A stretch of DNA of 64,000 nt from Candidatus Accumulibacter phosphatis (lineage in GTDB: Bacteria > Pseudomonadota > Gammaproteobacteria > Burkholderiales > Rhodocyclaceae): the NCBI RefSeq assembly GCF_012939955.1, contig NZ_SPMY01000045.1, forward strand, positions 1 through 64,000. The letters run 5' to 3'. The notes under the pieces were generated by a model that saw only the letters and a list, made by a program, of their open reading frames with translations, did no database searches and had not been told where the DNA came from. The translations under genes were made by a program, and so were the position numbers. Positions 1-8,204 of this stretch are shown piece after piece. Position 1 is the stretch's first letter; each line of letters opens with the position of its first letter.

Positions 1-217
1 TGAAACTGTCGTGCCGAGGCGCGCCCTGGGTGCCGCCAGGGCGCTGCTTTGCAGCTGGAGCGCAAGTCGCTCGATCGCTACCAAGCACATTTCTCATGCC
101 GCAGCGATAGCGCAAGCACTCGCTCGCCGGGTCACTCGGCGCGCCAGGAAGGCAGGTAGTCAACGGCCCAAGGGCTTGCTGCGTTACGTGGGATTGCTAC
201 ACAACTACAAGGCCAGC
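1..217. other. Left-edge region, nothing recognised
   Basis: The first 217 bases are GC-rich. An open frame runs through them into the exported-protein gene that follows, but its residues (Ala/Arg-rich, no motif) look like non-coding read-through. The real downstream start is the ATG that opens a signal peptide. No tRNA, repeat or terminator is visible. Confidence 0.5.
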
Positions 218-712
218 ATGAAACGTCTCCTCTTCGCCGCCGTACTGCTCGTCGCCACCTCGGCGGCGCTTTCCACCGAAATTGGCGTCTCGGTAAGTAT
301 TGGCCAACCCGGCTTCTATGGTCGCATCGACCTTGGCGGCTATCCAACACCGCAACTGATGTACCCGCAGCCGATCATCATCGAGCGGGTACCGGTCGTG
401 CGCCCGCCGATCTACCTGAACGTTCCCCCCGGCCACGCAAAGCACTGGAGCAGGAATTGTCACAAGTACCGTGCCTGCGGGGAGCGGGTCTACTTTGTTC
501 AGAACAACTGGTACCAGCGCGAATACATTCCCTACTATCAGGGTCAGCAGCGCTATCGCCGTGAGGAATACCGTGACGAATACCGCCGCGACTACCGACG
601 CGACGCCCACCAATACCAAGAGGATGAACGCCGGGATGACCATCATGGCAAACAGCAGAAAGACAAGGGCTACGGCAACTACGGCAAGCATGGTGGAGAT
701 CGCCGGGATTAG
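218..712 (+). CDS. Exported Tyr/Arg-rich protein of unknown function
   Basis: This encodes a small exported protein of about 164 residues. The chosen ATG begins a clear signal peptide (MKRLLFAAVLLVATSAALS), which is why I prefer it to longer starts upstream. The mature part has a Pro/Tyr-rich stretch and two central Cys in a WSRNCHKYRACGE segment that could form a disulphide. The last 50 or so residues are low complexity, rich in Arg, Tyr, Asp, Glu and His. Small periplasmic proteins of this shape are common in Betaproteobacteria, but no function is known to me. There is no operon partner: the next 470 bases hold only a fold-back repeat. The gene is probably real because signal peptide, composition and length are coherent. 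Confidence 0.75.
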   Translation: MKRLLFAAVLLVATSAALSTEIGVSVSIGQPGFYGRIDLGGYPTPQLMYPQPIIIERVPVVRPPIYLNVPPGHAKHWSRNCHKYRACGERVYFVQNNWYQREYIPYYQGQQRYRREEYRDEYRRDYRRDAHQYQEDERRDDHHGKQQKDKGYGNYGKHGGDRRD

Positions 713-908
713 CGATTGCGGGCGCGCGCAGCGGCTTTCGGTGCAACGGCTGGATGCGTACAATCGGCCAGAAATAGCCGCCGGCTGCGCAAAGCATTTC
801 CAGCAATGTGAAGTGGTTGGCGCGAGCGATGGACAGAGCCGGGGCCGAAGACTTCGATTTCCGGTGGCAGCAGACTGCCGCCTGATGACTGCCTGCGCGG
901 ATGCGCGT

Positions 909-1075
909 GCTTAGGCGATTTCTGTCAAAGAACATGCCATCTTGCTTGCCTTTTCGCCCGTCGTGTGTGTTACGACAACAGTTGCATAGTTCGGCTATGC
1001 GCCTGTTGTCGCGCCTTGAAGCCGACCGAAAATCCGGCGCAATCTGGTACGTTCTTTTCCGGCAATCGCCTAAGC
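909..1075. mobile_element. 167-bp fold-back MITE
   Basis: This non-coding element is an almost complete imperfect palindrome. Its outer ends are inverted repeats (GCTTAGGCGATT at 909 and AATCGCCTAAGC ending at 1075). The similarity continues inwards for about 30 bases and then more weakly. The centre is a strong hairpin, CGACAACAG..CTGTTGTCG, enclosing GCATAG-TTCGG-CTATGC, at about 973-1012. No reading frame is contained. This is the structure of a miniature inverted-repeat (fold-back) element mobilised in trans. No target-site duplication is obvious. The rest of 713-1187 shows nothing recognisable apart from an A10 run near 1127. Confidence 0.7.
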
Positions 1076-1187
1076 TGACACCAGGCGCTTGGTAACGCAG
1101 GAATTATCACCCGCGCCACGGAAAAAAAAAAGCGCGAAACGGTAACGCCATTCAAGAAGGATAGGTACATGTGAAGCACGCGACAAG

Positions 1188-1650
1188 ATGATGTATGCCG
1201 CCACGCTTGCCGGAATCGCTTTCGGCAACGCGGGCGTGCATGTGCCACATGGCATGGCTTACTCCGTGGCGGGACTGGTTCGCGACTATCGCGCCGCGGG
1301 TTCTCCGCAGGACGAGCCGATGGTGCCGCACGGCATGAGCGTCATCGTCAATGCGCCCGCGGTGTTTCGGTCCACGGCGAGCGCCGCCACATCCACGCGG
1401 GGCACTGCCTCGGTGCAGAGGTAAAGGGGCCACCGATGAAGACGCCGCAGAAATCCTCGCCAGCCAGTTGATCAAGATGATGAAGGCTACCGGCATTGCC
1501 AACGACATCGGCGGGGTGGGTTATGGCGAAGCTGACGTCGAGGCGCGGACCAAGGTTGCCTGGGCGCAACAGCGCCTGCTGACCAACCCGCCGCGAGAAA
1601 TCGTTCCGGACGACCTGCGCAAACTTTTTCGCGGCGGGGTGAGTTGGAAT
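1188..1650 (+). pseudogene. Remnant of iron-containing alcohol dehydrogenase (HOT type)
   Basis: Only the C-terminal third of a group III iron-dependent alcohol dehydrogenase / hydroxyacid-oxoacid transhydrogenase remains. The first frame (1188-about 1420) has the metal-site segment [15 protein letters not shown] and the family text [21 protein letters not shown] shift to another frame then continues with GATDEDAAEILASQLIKMMK, the WAQQRLLTNPPREI motif and the usual C-terminus (KLFRGG). An intact enzyme is about 400 residues, so roughly the first 250 are missing and the frame is broken. Both defects point to a true pseudogene. Nearby remnants suggest general decay of this region. Confidence 0.8.
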
Positions 1651-1714
1651 GGGTTTATTCTCATGCTCTGCAAGAAATCCAGAAACGGAATTTTTGCTGA
1701 CGGAAGGAGATTTG

Positions 1715-2798
1715 ATGGGTCGATTGCTATTTGGTTTGCTGGCTGCTTTTTTTGATCGGACACGTTGGAAAGGTGAGTGCTGCTGACACTGCACAGTCGA
1801 TCGAAGCGCATCAACAAGCATCGTTTCGCGCCATGGAGCGTAACGACTTTGTTAGCGCAGAAGCCGAGGCCCAACGCGCCCTGGAAACTGCCGAGCGCGT
1901 GCTCGGGCCTGAACACTCTCGTACTGTCGAATCGCTGAGTTTGCTAGCAATCGTATATCGCGGAAAAGGACGGAACGAAGAAGCAAAACCATTTGCCGAG
2001 CGTGCTCTTGCTATCTCTGAAAAGACCATTGGCCCTGAGCACCTAGAAACCGCGGCGTTAATGTCAATAATGGCATCTATCTATTTGAATACAGGTGATG
2101 TTGCCAAGGCGGAATCCCTGCTGCGCCGTTCTGTTTCCATTAAGGAAAAGGGATTTGGGCCGAATCATCCGTTTGCCGCAATTTCGTCGTCGACTCTGGC
2201 AGATCTGCTGACAGCAAAGGGGGAGTATGTCGAAGCCGAGCGGCTCAACAAGCGCGCCCTGGTGGCTGTTGAAAAGGCGTGGCCTGCTGACGACCCATCT
2301 ATCCCGGTCGGACTTCGTGCGAATATTCCGATAATTATGGAGGGATTGGCTCAAGTTCACCTCGGGCAACTACGACTTGAAGAAGCTGAGAAACTCGTTG
2401 CGCGTGCCTTCAGTCTCAGGATGTCGATGGTTGGAGCTGATCATGTCTCCATGGTAGGCAATCGAAAGATTCTTGGGGATATATACCGGGCGTGGGGAAG
2501 AAATGCTGAAGCCGAGAATTATTATCGCGAGGCGCTACGCATTATGGAGAAGGCGATCGGCAGTGAAAATGAGGTCGTCTCGAATTTACTATCAGCTATC
2601 GCCGATTCCTGCGAGATGCAAGGGAAATATGATGTGGCAGCACAGATTTATACTCGTTGTGTTGCAATTGACGAGAAGATTTTTCCTCTTGGGCACCCCG
2701 TTCGTACGGAGCATTCGAAGCGTTACGCCAATATTCTGAAAGTTACAGGAAGAGCCAAGGAGGCTAATCAAGTTCAGCAGCGGTCTCAAGGAAAGTGA
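1715..2798 (+). CDS. Exported tetratricopeptide-repeat protein, frameshifted in signal peptide
   Basis: A TPR protein of the kinesin-light-chain-like type, with six or so consecutive 42-residue repeats of the form A..YR..GR..EAE..Y..AL.I.EK..GPEH. It probably acts as a periplasmic protein-interaction scaffold; no partner is encoded next to it. The best start is ATG 1715, behind a good ribosome site (AAGGAG at 1704-1709). It begins MGRLLFGLLAAF, a signal peptide. That frame is broken at T7 (1747-1753). With six T it reads straight into LIGHVGKVSAAD, giving a complete signal peptide. As written, only a TTG at 1731 could start the downstream frame. The gene is AT-richer than its neighbours, which hints at transfer. 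I treat the shift as a probable sequence error. Confidence 0.7.
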
Positions 2799-3081
2799 TG
2801 ATCCGGGTAAGGCTTAGGCGGCCACAAACAGCGACAATCGGGCGGAGACCACGATACTCGTCGGTCTCTGTGCGGAGCTGCCGGCGAGCACGCTGCGCTA
2901 TTGGGCGGCCGACCGCCGTCGGCTCGATCGGCCATTGGCGCCCTACGGTCGCGGCTTGCCGGCTGATAGCGTGCTCGCTTCCTGGCTGGCAGCGACACTC
3001 TTGTAGTGCGCTCCCGTACCCGCTTCGACGGCCGGCATTCCCCATTCGTGGAGAACTCTCGTCGCGCCACGTTTCCTCTGC
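2799..3081. other. Non-coding stretch, nothing recognised
   Basis: Between the TPR gene and the HEPN remnant there are short Arg-rich frames on both strands but no ribosome site, motif or intact gene. A stretch near 2850-3000 (plus strand) reads TILVGLCAELPASTLRYWAA in one frame. It might be another eroded gene but I could not assign it. Confidence 0.4.
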
Positions 3082-3483
3082 TTACTGCGCGTGTTTTTCG
3101 CTCCGCTGTTGGAACGTCCAGTCAATCGTTCTCGTGACCAGCGCCTCGCACCACACAGCGTCGACGACTGGCGACGGATCATCAATGACATCTTCGTAGC
3201 GCAGGACTACACCAAAGGGCGTCAGGCCGCCGAAGGCCTCGACGTCCGGTGGCAACGAGCAAAGCGCGTTGCGCAGCAATTCCGACAGCATTACCAGGTT
3301 GTGGGTAAGCGGCTACGCTAGCTCGCAACCGGACAGCACAACCTTGATGGCTTTTTCAACTGCCTGCTGAGCATGCAAGCCGAGTACCCAGGCGGGAGCA
3401 TCCGGATCATCGCGCAGTCGACGCAGGACCTAGAGATCACCCTTGGCGCGAGCCAACAGCGCCAGAGCGTGCTCAATGTTCAC
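3082..3483 (-). pseudogene. HEPN-domain protein with two in-frame TAG codons
   Basis: Read on the minus strand from a GTG at 3483, the frame gives a complete HEPN-domain protein of about 133 codons. It has the family pattern DDPDAPAWVLGLHAQQAVEK, then AIKVVLSGCELA, then LTHNLVMLSELLRNAL and a C-terminal helix. HEPN proteins usually pair with a minimal nucleotidyltransferase in toxin-antitoxin-like modules. Two TAG stops interrupt the frame, near codon 15 and near codon 45. No nucleotidyltransferase partner survives; a transposase remnant now sits immediately upstream. The reading frame itself is unshifted, so decay is by point mutation. Confidence 0.7.
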
Positions 3484-3530
3484 GCAGCGCATTCATGAAC
3501 CAGCCCTTCCCGTGACGCGCGCCATGCCGT

Positions 3531-3749
3531 GTCGGGAACAGCCTGCGCTGGTGCATGGATGTGGTCTTTGGCGACGATCAGATGCGGGCTTGCACCGATC
3601 ATGCCGCGCACAACTTGGCTGTCCTGCGCCAGTTCGTCTTCAATCTCCTCCGCCTTCCCCCGGTGAAGCGCAAGGGTGGCCTCAAGACTCAGCGCCTGAT
3701 CGCCGCTACTTCCGATTCCTTCCGTGCCGAGCTGCTGGGTCTTGTATAA
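3531..3749 (+). pseudogene. C-terminal remnant of an ISAs1-family transposase
   Basis: The frame encodes the last 70 or so residues of an ISAs1-type (H repeat-associated) transposase. It shows NSLRWCMDVVFGDDQMRA, then TDHAAHNLAVLRQFVFNLLR, and ends RLIAATSDSFRAELLGLV. Intact members are about 370 residues, so the N-terminus and most of the catalytic domain are missing. It abuts the HEPN pseudogene on the opposite strand, so insertion or deletion by this element may have removed the HEPN partner gene. The 250 bases after it are non-coding. Confidence 0.75.
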
Positions 3750-3997
3750 GATTCATGCGATTGTCCTGTCCTGCCTGTAGGCCGTTTGTTGAGCTGAGGG
3801 ATCTCGCCAGCGGAGTCCGAGGCCATTTCTCTCGTCGTAAAGCGCAGGCCCGCCTGAAGGTCGGGGGCCACTCTTGCTGATCTGAGATGCGACAAGATGC
3901 CACACGACGATTGGTCGCTGGCCGGGCATACTTCGAATAGCCGATAGTCGTGATTACCGACGATCGAATGTTTCACCCGCTTTCCACGGAGGTAGGT

Positions 3998-4417
3998 ATG
4001 CAGTTCTTCAAGACTGTCTTGTTGGCCCTGGCGCTGATCGTTTCCGGTTTGTCGAACCCGGTCTTCGCCGAGGATAAGGATCCCTTGTTCATCGCTTTAT
4101 CGAGCGATGCGACACGGCGGGTTGGCCACGTTCTGCATTTTGCCGAGCTTCAACGCGCCAGAGGACACTCGTTGACGATTTGGCTGAACGAGAGCGGCAT
4201 CCTTCTCGCGTCCAGGAAGTACGCGGAGAAGCATGCCGATCATCAAAAGGCGCTCGCCGAACTGATGAGCAAGGGTGCGACGGTATTGATATGCCACTAC
4301 TGCATGCAGCAATTCGACGTCGAAGCGTCGGACTTGTTGCCGGGATTCAAGATCGGCAGCCCGGAGCTGCTTGGTAACGCCTTGTTCAAGGACGACACCA
4401 AGACCTTGTCGTGGTGA
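3998..4417 (+). CDS. Exported DsrE/DsrF-like protein
   Basis: About 139 residues. The ATG at 3998 follows a strong ribosome site (ACGGAGG) and opens a signal peptide (MQFFKTVLLALALIVSGLS, cleavage near VFA-ED). The mature part has the DsrE/YchN-like fold pattern: early SSDATRRVGHVLHFAELQ, a central IWLNESGILLA, and a VLICHYCMQQ segment holding two Cys that match the conserved cysteine region of sulfur-transfer relatives. Relatives bind or pass on sulfane sulfur. A periplasmic version next to a thioredoxin/DsbD-like membrane protein suggests thiol or sulfur chemistry in the envelope. That link is inference from proximity. Confidence 0.75.
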   Translation: MQFFKTVLLALALIVSGLSNPVFAEDKDPLFIALSSDATRRVGHVLHFAELQRARGHSLTIWLNESGILLASRKYAEKHADHQKALAELMSKGATVLICHYCMQQFDVEASDLLPGFKIGSPELLGNALFKDDTKTLSW

Positions 4418-4608
4418 GCGCCTGACCACGAGGCGTTGATTCTGGCGCTGCGTCAACCGGCACCGGTGAAAAAGGAGCGAAGAAAGGGGTAGGACCGGGT
4501 GCAAATGACAGGCGCTGTCTGAAACCTTCCGCCATGCCTGTCGAAGCTCCGGCCGCGACGAGGCGGCATTCAGCCAGCACGGCCGGCTCACTATCGGCAA
4601 GGTACGCG

Positions 4609-5907
4609 ATGAGAACACGACTCACCGGCTTGGTTCGGGTCTTGCGCCTGATCTGCCTGCTCACTGCCGCCGCTGTCTATTGCTCGCCAGTCGCTGCCGA
4701 TGCGTCGCTGTGGATCGACCACGACACCGCTGGCGAACGGCAGGTGCATTTGTACTTCTTCTGGACTCGGAGCTGCCCGCATTGCCAGGCGGCGACTCCG
4801 TTCGTCGAGGCGCTGTCGGCCCGCTATCCCTGGTTGCTGGTGCACAGTGGCGACGTCAGCAGCGACGCGGAAGCGGCCAAGGCGTATGTCGCCATGGCGG
4901 AGGCTCTGAGTCAAGAAGCGAGTAGCGTTCCAGCCTTTATCTTCTGTGGCCGCATGACCGTCGGTTTCGATCGGCCGGAAGGAACCGGGCACGCGCTGGA
5001 GGAAGGACTGCGCTTGTGTCGCGAAACGGGCATGCCGGCAACGTTTGAGCCCGCTGCGGCAATGGCGCGGGTGCCGAGTGTCGATCTCCCGTTGCTCGGC
5101 AGGGTGACGGCCGAGCAGCTGTCGTTGCCAGTTTTCACCCTGATCATCGCCGGACTCGATGCTTTTAATCCCTGCGCCTTCTTTGTGCTCCTATTCCTGC
5201 TTTCGCTGCTCGTCCATGCGGGCAGCCGCCGACGCATGCTGTTTATCGGCGCCGTCTTCCTCTCCTTCTCGGGCCTGATCTACTTCGTGTTCATGGCCGC
5301 CTGGCTGAACGCTTTCCGCTGGCTGGGCGAGATCGCGATGGTTACGACGGTGGCAGGGATGTTGGCGATAATCATCGCGCTGATCAACATCAAGGACTAT
5401 TTCTGGTTCAAGAAGGGGATCTCGCTGAGCATCTCCGACACGGCCAAGCCCAGGCTCTACCGGCACGTGCGCGGGCTGCTGCGGGCGGACAGCATGCCGG
5501 CGCTGACGCTCGGCACGGTTACCCTGGCGGTGGCGGCAAATTCGTATGAGCTGCTGTGTACCGCCGGATTCCCGATGGTCTATACGCGGCTGCTGACCCT
5601 GTCTGACTTGTCCCCCTGGCAGCACTATGCCTATCTGGGACTCTACAGTTTGGTCTATGTGATGCCGCTGATGATCATCACACTGGTGTTCACCTGGACC
5701 CTCGGCTCGCGCAAGATGTCCGAGAGCGAAGGGCGGTTCCTCAAACTGCTTTCCGGCAGCATGATGCTGGGGCTGGGCGTTCTGCTGCTTGTTGCACCGG
5801 CGGCGCTCAACGATCTGCGCGTGGCACTGGCCTTGCTGGCCGGCGCGCTTGGTGGTTCATGGCTGGTGCACCGGCTGATGTGTTCTCGAAAATCATTCTC
5901 GATCTAG
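4609..5907 (+). CDS. Thioredoxin-fold / DsbD-CcdA-type membrane protein
   Basis: About 432 residues. The ATG at 4609 begins a signal peptide or first membrane helix (LTGLVRVLRLICLLTAAAVY). Residues about 35-140 form a periplasmic thioredoxin-like domain with the active-site-like CPHCQ in FWTRSCPHCQ. From about residue 185 there are at least six transmembrane helices with the two DsbD/CcdA-type cysteines, in LDAFNPCAFFVLLF and YELLCTAGFP. This arrangement should carry electrons from cytoplasmic thiols across the membrane to the periplasmic CXXC. Order differs from E. coli DsbD because here the soluble domain is N-terminal. It lies 190 bases after the DsrE-like gene on the same strand. The substrate is unknown. 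Confidence 0.85.
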   Translation: MRTRLTGLVRVLRLICLLTAAAVYCSPVAADASLWIDHDTAGERQVHLYFFWTRSCPHCQAATPFVEALSARYPWLLVHSGDVSSDAEAAKAYVAMAEALSQEASSVPAFIFCGRMTVGFDRPEGTGHALEEGLRLCRETGMPATFEPAAAMARVPSVDLPLLGRVTAEQLSLPVFTLIIAGLDAFNPCAFFVLLFLLSLLVHAGSRRRMLFIGAVFLSFSGLIYFVFMAAWLNAFRWLGEIAMVTTVAGMLAIIIALINIKDYFWFKKGISLSISDTAKPRLYRHVRGLLRADSMPALTLGTVTLAVAANSYELLCTAGFPMVYTRLLTLSDLSPWQHYAYLGLYSLVYVMPLMIITLVFTWTLGSRKMSESEGRFLKLLSGSMMLGLGVLLLVAPAALNDLRVALALLAGALGGSWLVHRLMCSRKSFSI

Positions 5908-5942
5908 TCGCCGCCAAAGGGCGCGTTTCGAGAACGTCTGCC

Positions 5943-6464
5943 TTAGCGTGCCTTGTTGTCCGTTTTCCGAGCGGAAAGAGCGGTTGCCAGGGGCAGGAAC
6001 AGCGTCAGCGGAGAGTCGGGCAAAGCGATAAATCCATGATGCCGGTAGAAGGCCACTGCCGCCTCGTCTTTACCGTCTACCATCAGGGCATAAGCAGCGA
6101 TCTCCGAGCGAGCGGCACGGTCGAGCGCATCGGCCAGTAGCGCACCGCCTAGACCTTGCCCCCTGAATCCCTGATCGACGGCCAGGCGGCCCATGCGTAC
6201 CGCTGGCACGGTCGGGTAGCGCGGTAGCTTCTTGCCGGTGCTGGCCGGAAGATCGGCGAGCAACAGGCTTGCCGACGCCAAGGTGTAGTAGCCCGCGATG
6301 CGGTGCCCCTCAGCCAACGCGACAAAACAGGCGACAACGCGTCGGCGCACATCCTGAGTGACGTGTTCCCGCAAGTAGCGGTCTAGCGGCTCGGAAGTAC
6401 TGTTGAACTTCGTTCGGTCATGTGTCGCATCGAGCGGCGCGAGCCGGAACGGCGCGCTATTCAG
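5943..6464 (-). CDS. GNAT acetyltransferase toxin (TacT-like), probable CTG start
   Basis: A GNAT-fold N-acetyltransferase of the type II toxin class. Relatives acetylate the amino group of charged tRNAs and stop translation. The acetyl-CoA loop is VDQGFRGQGLGGALLADAL, followed by KDEAAVAFYRHHGF. The family N-terminus (APFRLAPLDATHDR, then LDRYLREHVTQDVRRRV) lies upstream of any ATG/GTG/TTG start that would retain it. The frame opens after a stop only four codons before APFR, and the one plausible initiator is a CTG at 6464-6462. It overlaps the antitoxin stop as CTGA, exactly where an ATGA is expected. With that start the product is 173 residues. The alternative TTG start at 6374 would delete conserved residues. 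Confidence 0.75.
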   Translation of the reverse strand: MNSAPFRLAPLDATHDRTKFNSTSEPLDRYLREHVTQDVRRRVVACFVALAEGHRIAGYYTLASASLLLADLPASTGKKLPRYPTVPAVRMGRLAVDQGFRGQGLGGALLADALDRAARSEIAAYALMVDGKDEAAVAFYRHHGFIALPDSPLTLFLPLATALSARKTDNKAR

Positions 6465-6742
6465 TCAGCGCGCAGCAGCTGGCTACGACGAGCGAAAGCA
6501 CGTTCCAGGGCCGGCGACGGCTGAGGTGGCGACAGCAGCGCCTGAGCAAAGCACTCCTGATCGGCCATGGACAGGCGGATAACTTCGGCTTGCTCGATGG
6601 CGCGTTGTGCTGCGTCTTGAACGGCGGTGATCACGAAGTCGGTCATGCTCCGCCCCTGAAGTTCAGCAGCGCGCTTGAGCATCGAATGCAGATCGGTGCT
6701 GATCCTGGCTTCGAGGCGGACGGTAGAAATGGCTGCGGGCAT
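6461..6742 (-). CDS. DUF1778 ribbon-helix-helix antitoxin (TacA-like)
   Basis: A 93-residue DUF1778 protein. Residues about 5-50 form the ribbon-helix-helix DNA-binding part (STVRLEARISTDLHSMLKRA, then AELQGRSMTDFVITAVQDAA). The C-terminal tail (ALERAFARRSQLLRAD) is the usual toxin-wrapping segment. It neutralises the GNAT toxin encoded directly downstream, with which it overlaps by four bases, and probably represses their shared promoter upstream of 6742. A ribosome site (AGGAGGACAAG) precedes the ATG. The length is normal for the family. Confidence 0.9.
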   Translation of the reverse strand: MPAAISTVRLEARISTDLHSMLKRAAELQGRSMTDFVITAVQDAAQRAIEQAEVIRLSMADQECFAQALLSPPQPSPALERAFARRSQLLRAD

Positions 6743-6933
6743 AGTCTTGTCCTCCTGAAGATGAGAGTACGGCAGCCTGCCGTACTCGTCAATTTCACCT
6801 TATCGTACGATTTTTCCCGTTTCGTGAGCAGATCCATTGTTGAGCCCGTTAAAGCCGTCAGTTCAGCGAAGAACGTCGCGGTGTTCATGGCCGCCAGCTT
6901 CTCGGCGACAGCGGTCGCCACGAACTGGTGTTA

Positions 6934-7122
6934 GCATGAGTCAGCAACACGCAATTTATGGATTCCGGGTCGAATGCGAACGGCTTTCGGTTGCGCGCCG
7001 TTGCCTCGCGCCTGCCCTGCACCATGCGGCAGTTCACCAGGGCGCGTGTCTGCGGTCTCGGCCAAGTAGCACGAACCGGTTACTTCGCAGGGCTGCGCCG
7101 CGCCGAGAAAGGTGATGTTCAT
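6934..7122 (-). pseudogene. N-terminal fragment of MBL-fold RNA exonuclease
   Basis: From an ATG at 7122 with a GGAG site, the minus strand encodes MNITFLGAAQ..EVTGSCYL, the start of the metallo-beta-lactamase/beta-CASP exonuclease family (usual length about 450). After a shift near 7050 another frame carries on with MVQGRREATARNRKPFAFDP and ends in INCVLLTHA, just before the expected metal-binding HXHXDH motif. Everything downstream is missing. It is frameshifted and truncated, a real pseudogene. The remaining bases up to the antitoxin (6743-6933) contain nothing I can assign. Confidence 0.75.
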
Positions 7123-7129
7123 CTTGTTT

Positions 7130-7450
7130 CTCCACCCGCTGGAGCGATCCGTTCCGGGCTGTTTGTCGCCAGCCTGTCGAGCATATACGAGGGGGTATGA
7201 AACCGGCTGCCCTTCCGAAACCTGTGCCACGGAGGAGATGACGAGTTGTCCATTCCCGCCATCGCTCTGGTAGCTCTGGACGAATTTCTTTTCGAGTGTC
7301 GTCATCTCGACCACCACCACGGCGTCTTCCCAGCCCGCGACGGCCACTCGCTGCTGCAGTCCGCCGCTGGCGGAAACGCTGGCGCCGCGAAAATCGTTGA
7401 AGAGGCGCTGACGTCAATCGCTCTCGTCGGCGATCAGCAGCCTCGGATCC
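7130..7450 (-). pseudogene. Unrecognised beta-rich protein remnant
   Basis: One frame on the minus strand gives a protein-like sequence (RQRLFNDFRGASVSASGG, WEDAVVVVEMTT, GGNGQLVISSVAQVSEGQPV), interrupted by a TGA near 7405. The alternating hydrophobic pattern suggests a small periplasmic beta-sheet protein, but I do not recognise the family. It is sandwiched between a methyltransferase fragment and an exonuclease fragment, so it may be fused to or truncated by deletion events. Confidence 0.4.
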
Positions 7451-7640
7451 TGATGGATGACCTCGAGACCCTGCTCGGCGAGCCACACCGAGTTCCTGCC
7501 TTCGCCATCGGCGAGCGACAGCGCCCTTTGTCCGTCCTGCAGCAGTCTTGCTCGGTGTACCAGGAAGCGGTTCTGTGCCAAACAAATATTGTTCGCCAGC
7601 TTCGTGGTAACGATTGCGCCACATCGCTTCCGGACTCATT
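7440..7640 (-). pseudogene. N-terminal fragment of SAM-dependent methyltransferase
   Basis: The minus strand reads EAMWRNRYHEAGEQYLFGTE, the start of a class I methyltransferase of the TehB-like group. After a shift it continues NRFLVHRARLLQDGQRALSL and ADGEGRNSVWLAEQGLEV, the AdoMet-binding motif I region. The first 60 or so residues are present in two frames and the rest of the enzyme (usually about 200 residues) is absent. The shift is not at a homopolymer, so it is more likely genuine decay than a sequencing slip. The 120 bases between it and the next gene show nothing. Confidence 0.7.
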
Positions 7641-7764
7641 GAACGAATATTCCCGGTCATCGATCGTTGTGCTGAAACCCACAGCGCAGCATCCCAGAAT
7701 GGTTTCTGCAGCCATCCGTGGCAGCAGCGAGCACGCCGCGTCTTCGCGCTTGCCGCGCTGGAAA

Positions 7765-8184
7765 TTACCTCTCCGGCACTTCGATATAGTGCGCGGCGAG
7801 CCACTCACGATCAAGTTCCCAGCGCGCGTCCTTGATCCCGGGCTGCGCGAGGACGATCGCGCGCGCTTCAGCCTGTACTTCGCCGAGCAGCGTTTGCGCG
7901 GCGATGAACGTCGGATCGTTGGCATCCTTGGTATTGATTTCCGGATAGAGAACGGCCAGCGCCTTGAACGCCGGTACCTGGACGTTGCGCGGCGTACTGA
8001 TGAACGCCGTTTCGCCAGTGACTTTCAGGATCCGGAACTGGTAGGGGTAGCTCTTCAGCTTCGCGCTGCCCTGCGCAGCAATGACTGCCGTCAGCTGGCG
8101 AGAACGCGAATCGGGGGCGCGGATTACCCAGTCGAGGCCAACGAGCAACAGCAGGATGATGATTATCCAGTAGCGCCTCTTCAC
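7765..8184 (-). CDS. Membrane-anchored protein of unknown function
   Basis: A 139-residue protein starting MKRRYW with a ribosome-site-like AGGAGA upstream. The first 22 residues form one hydrophobic anchor (YWIIIILLLLVGLDWVI), leaving a periplasmic part of about 115 residues. The mature region contains SYPYQFRILKVTGETAFIST and a helical C-terminus (LLGEVQAEARAIVLAQPGIK). I recall similar conserved hypothetical proteins in Betaproteobacteria, but no function. It lies 20 bases after the stop of the alpha/beta hydrolase on the same strand, so the two are probably cotranscribed. Confidence 0.7.
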   Translation of the reverse strand: MKRRYWIIIILLLLVGLDWVIRAPDSRSRQLTAVIAAQGSAKLKSYPYQFRILKVTGETAFISTPRNVQVPAFKALAVLYPEINTKDANDPTFIAAQTLLGEVQAEARAIVLAQPGIKDARWELDREWLAAHYIEVPER

Positions 8185-8204
8185 CTTACATCTCCTATTG
8201 TTGG

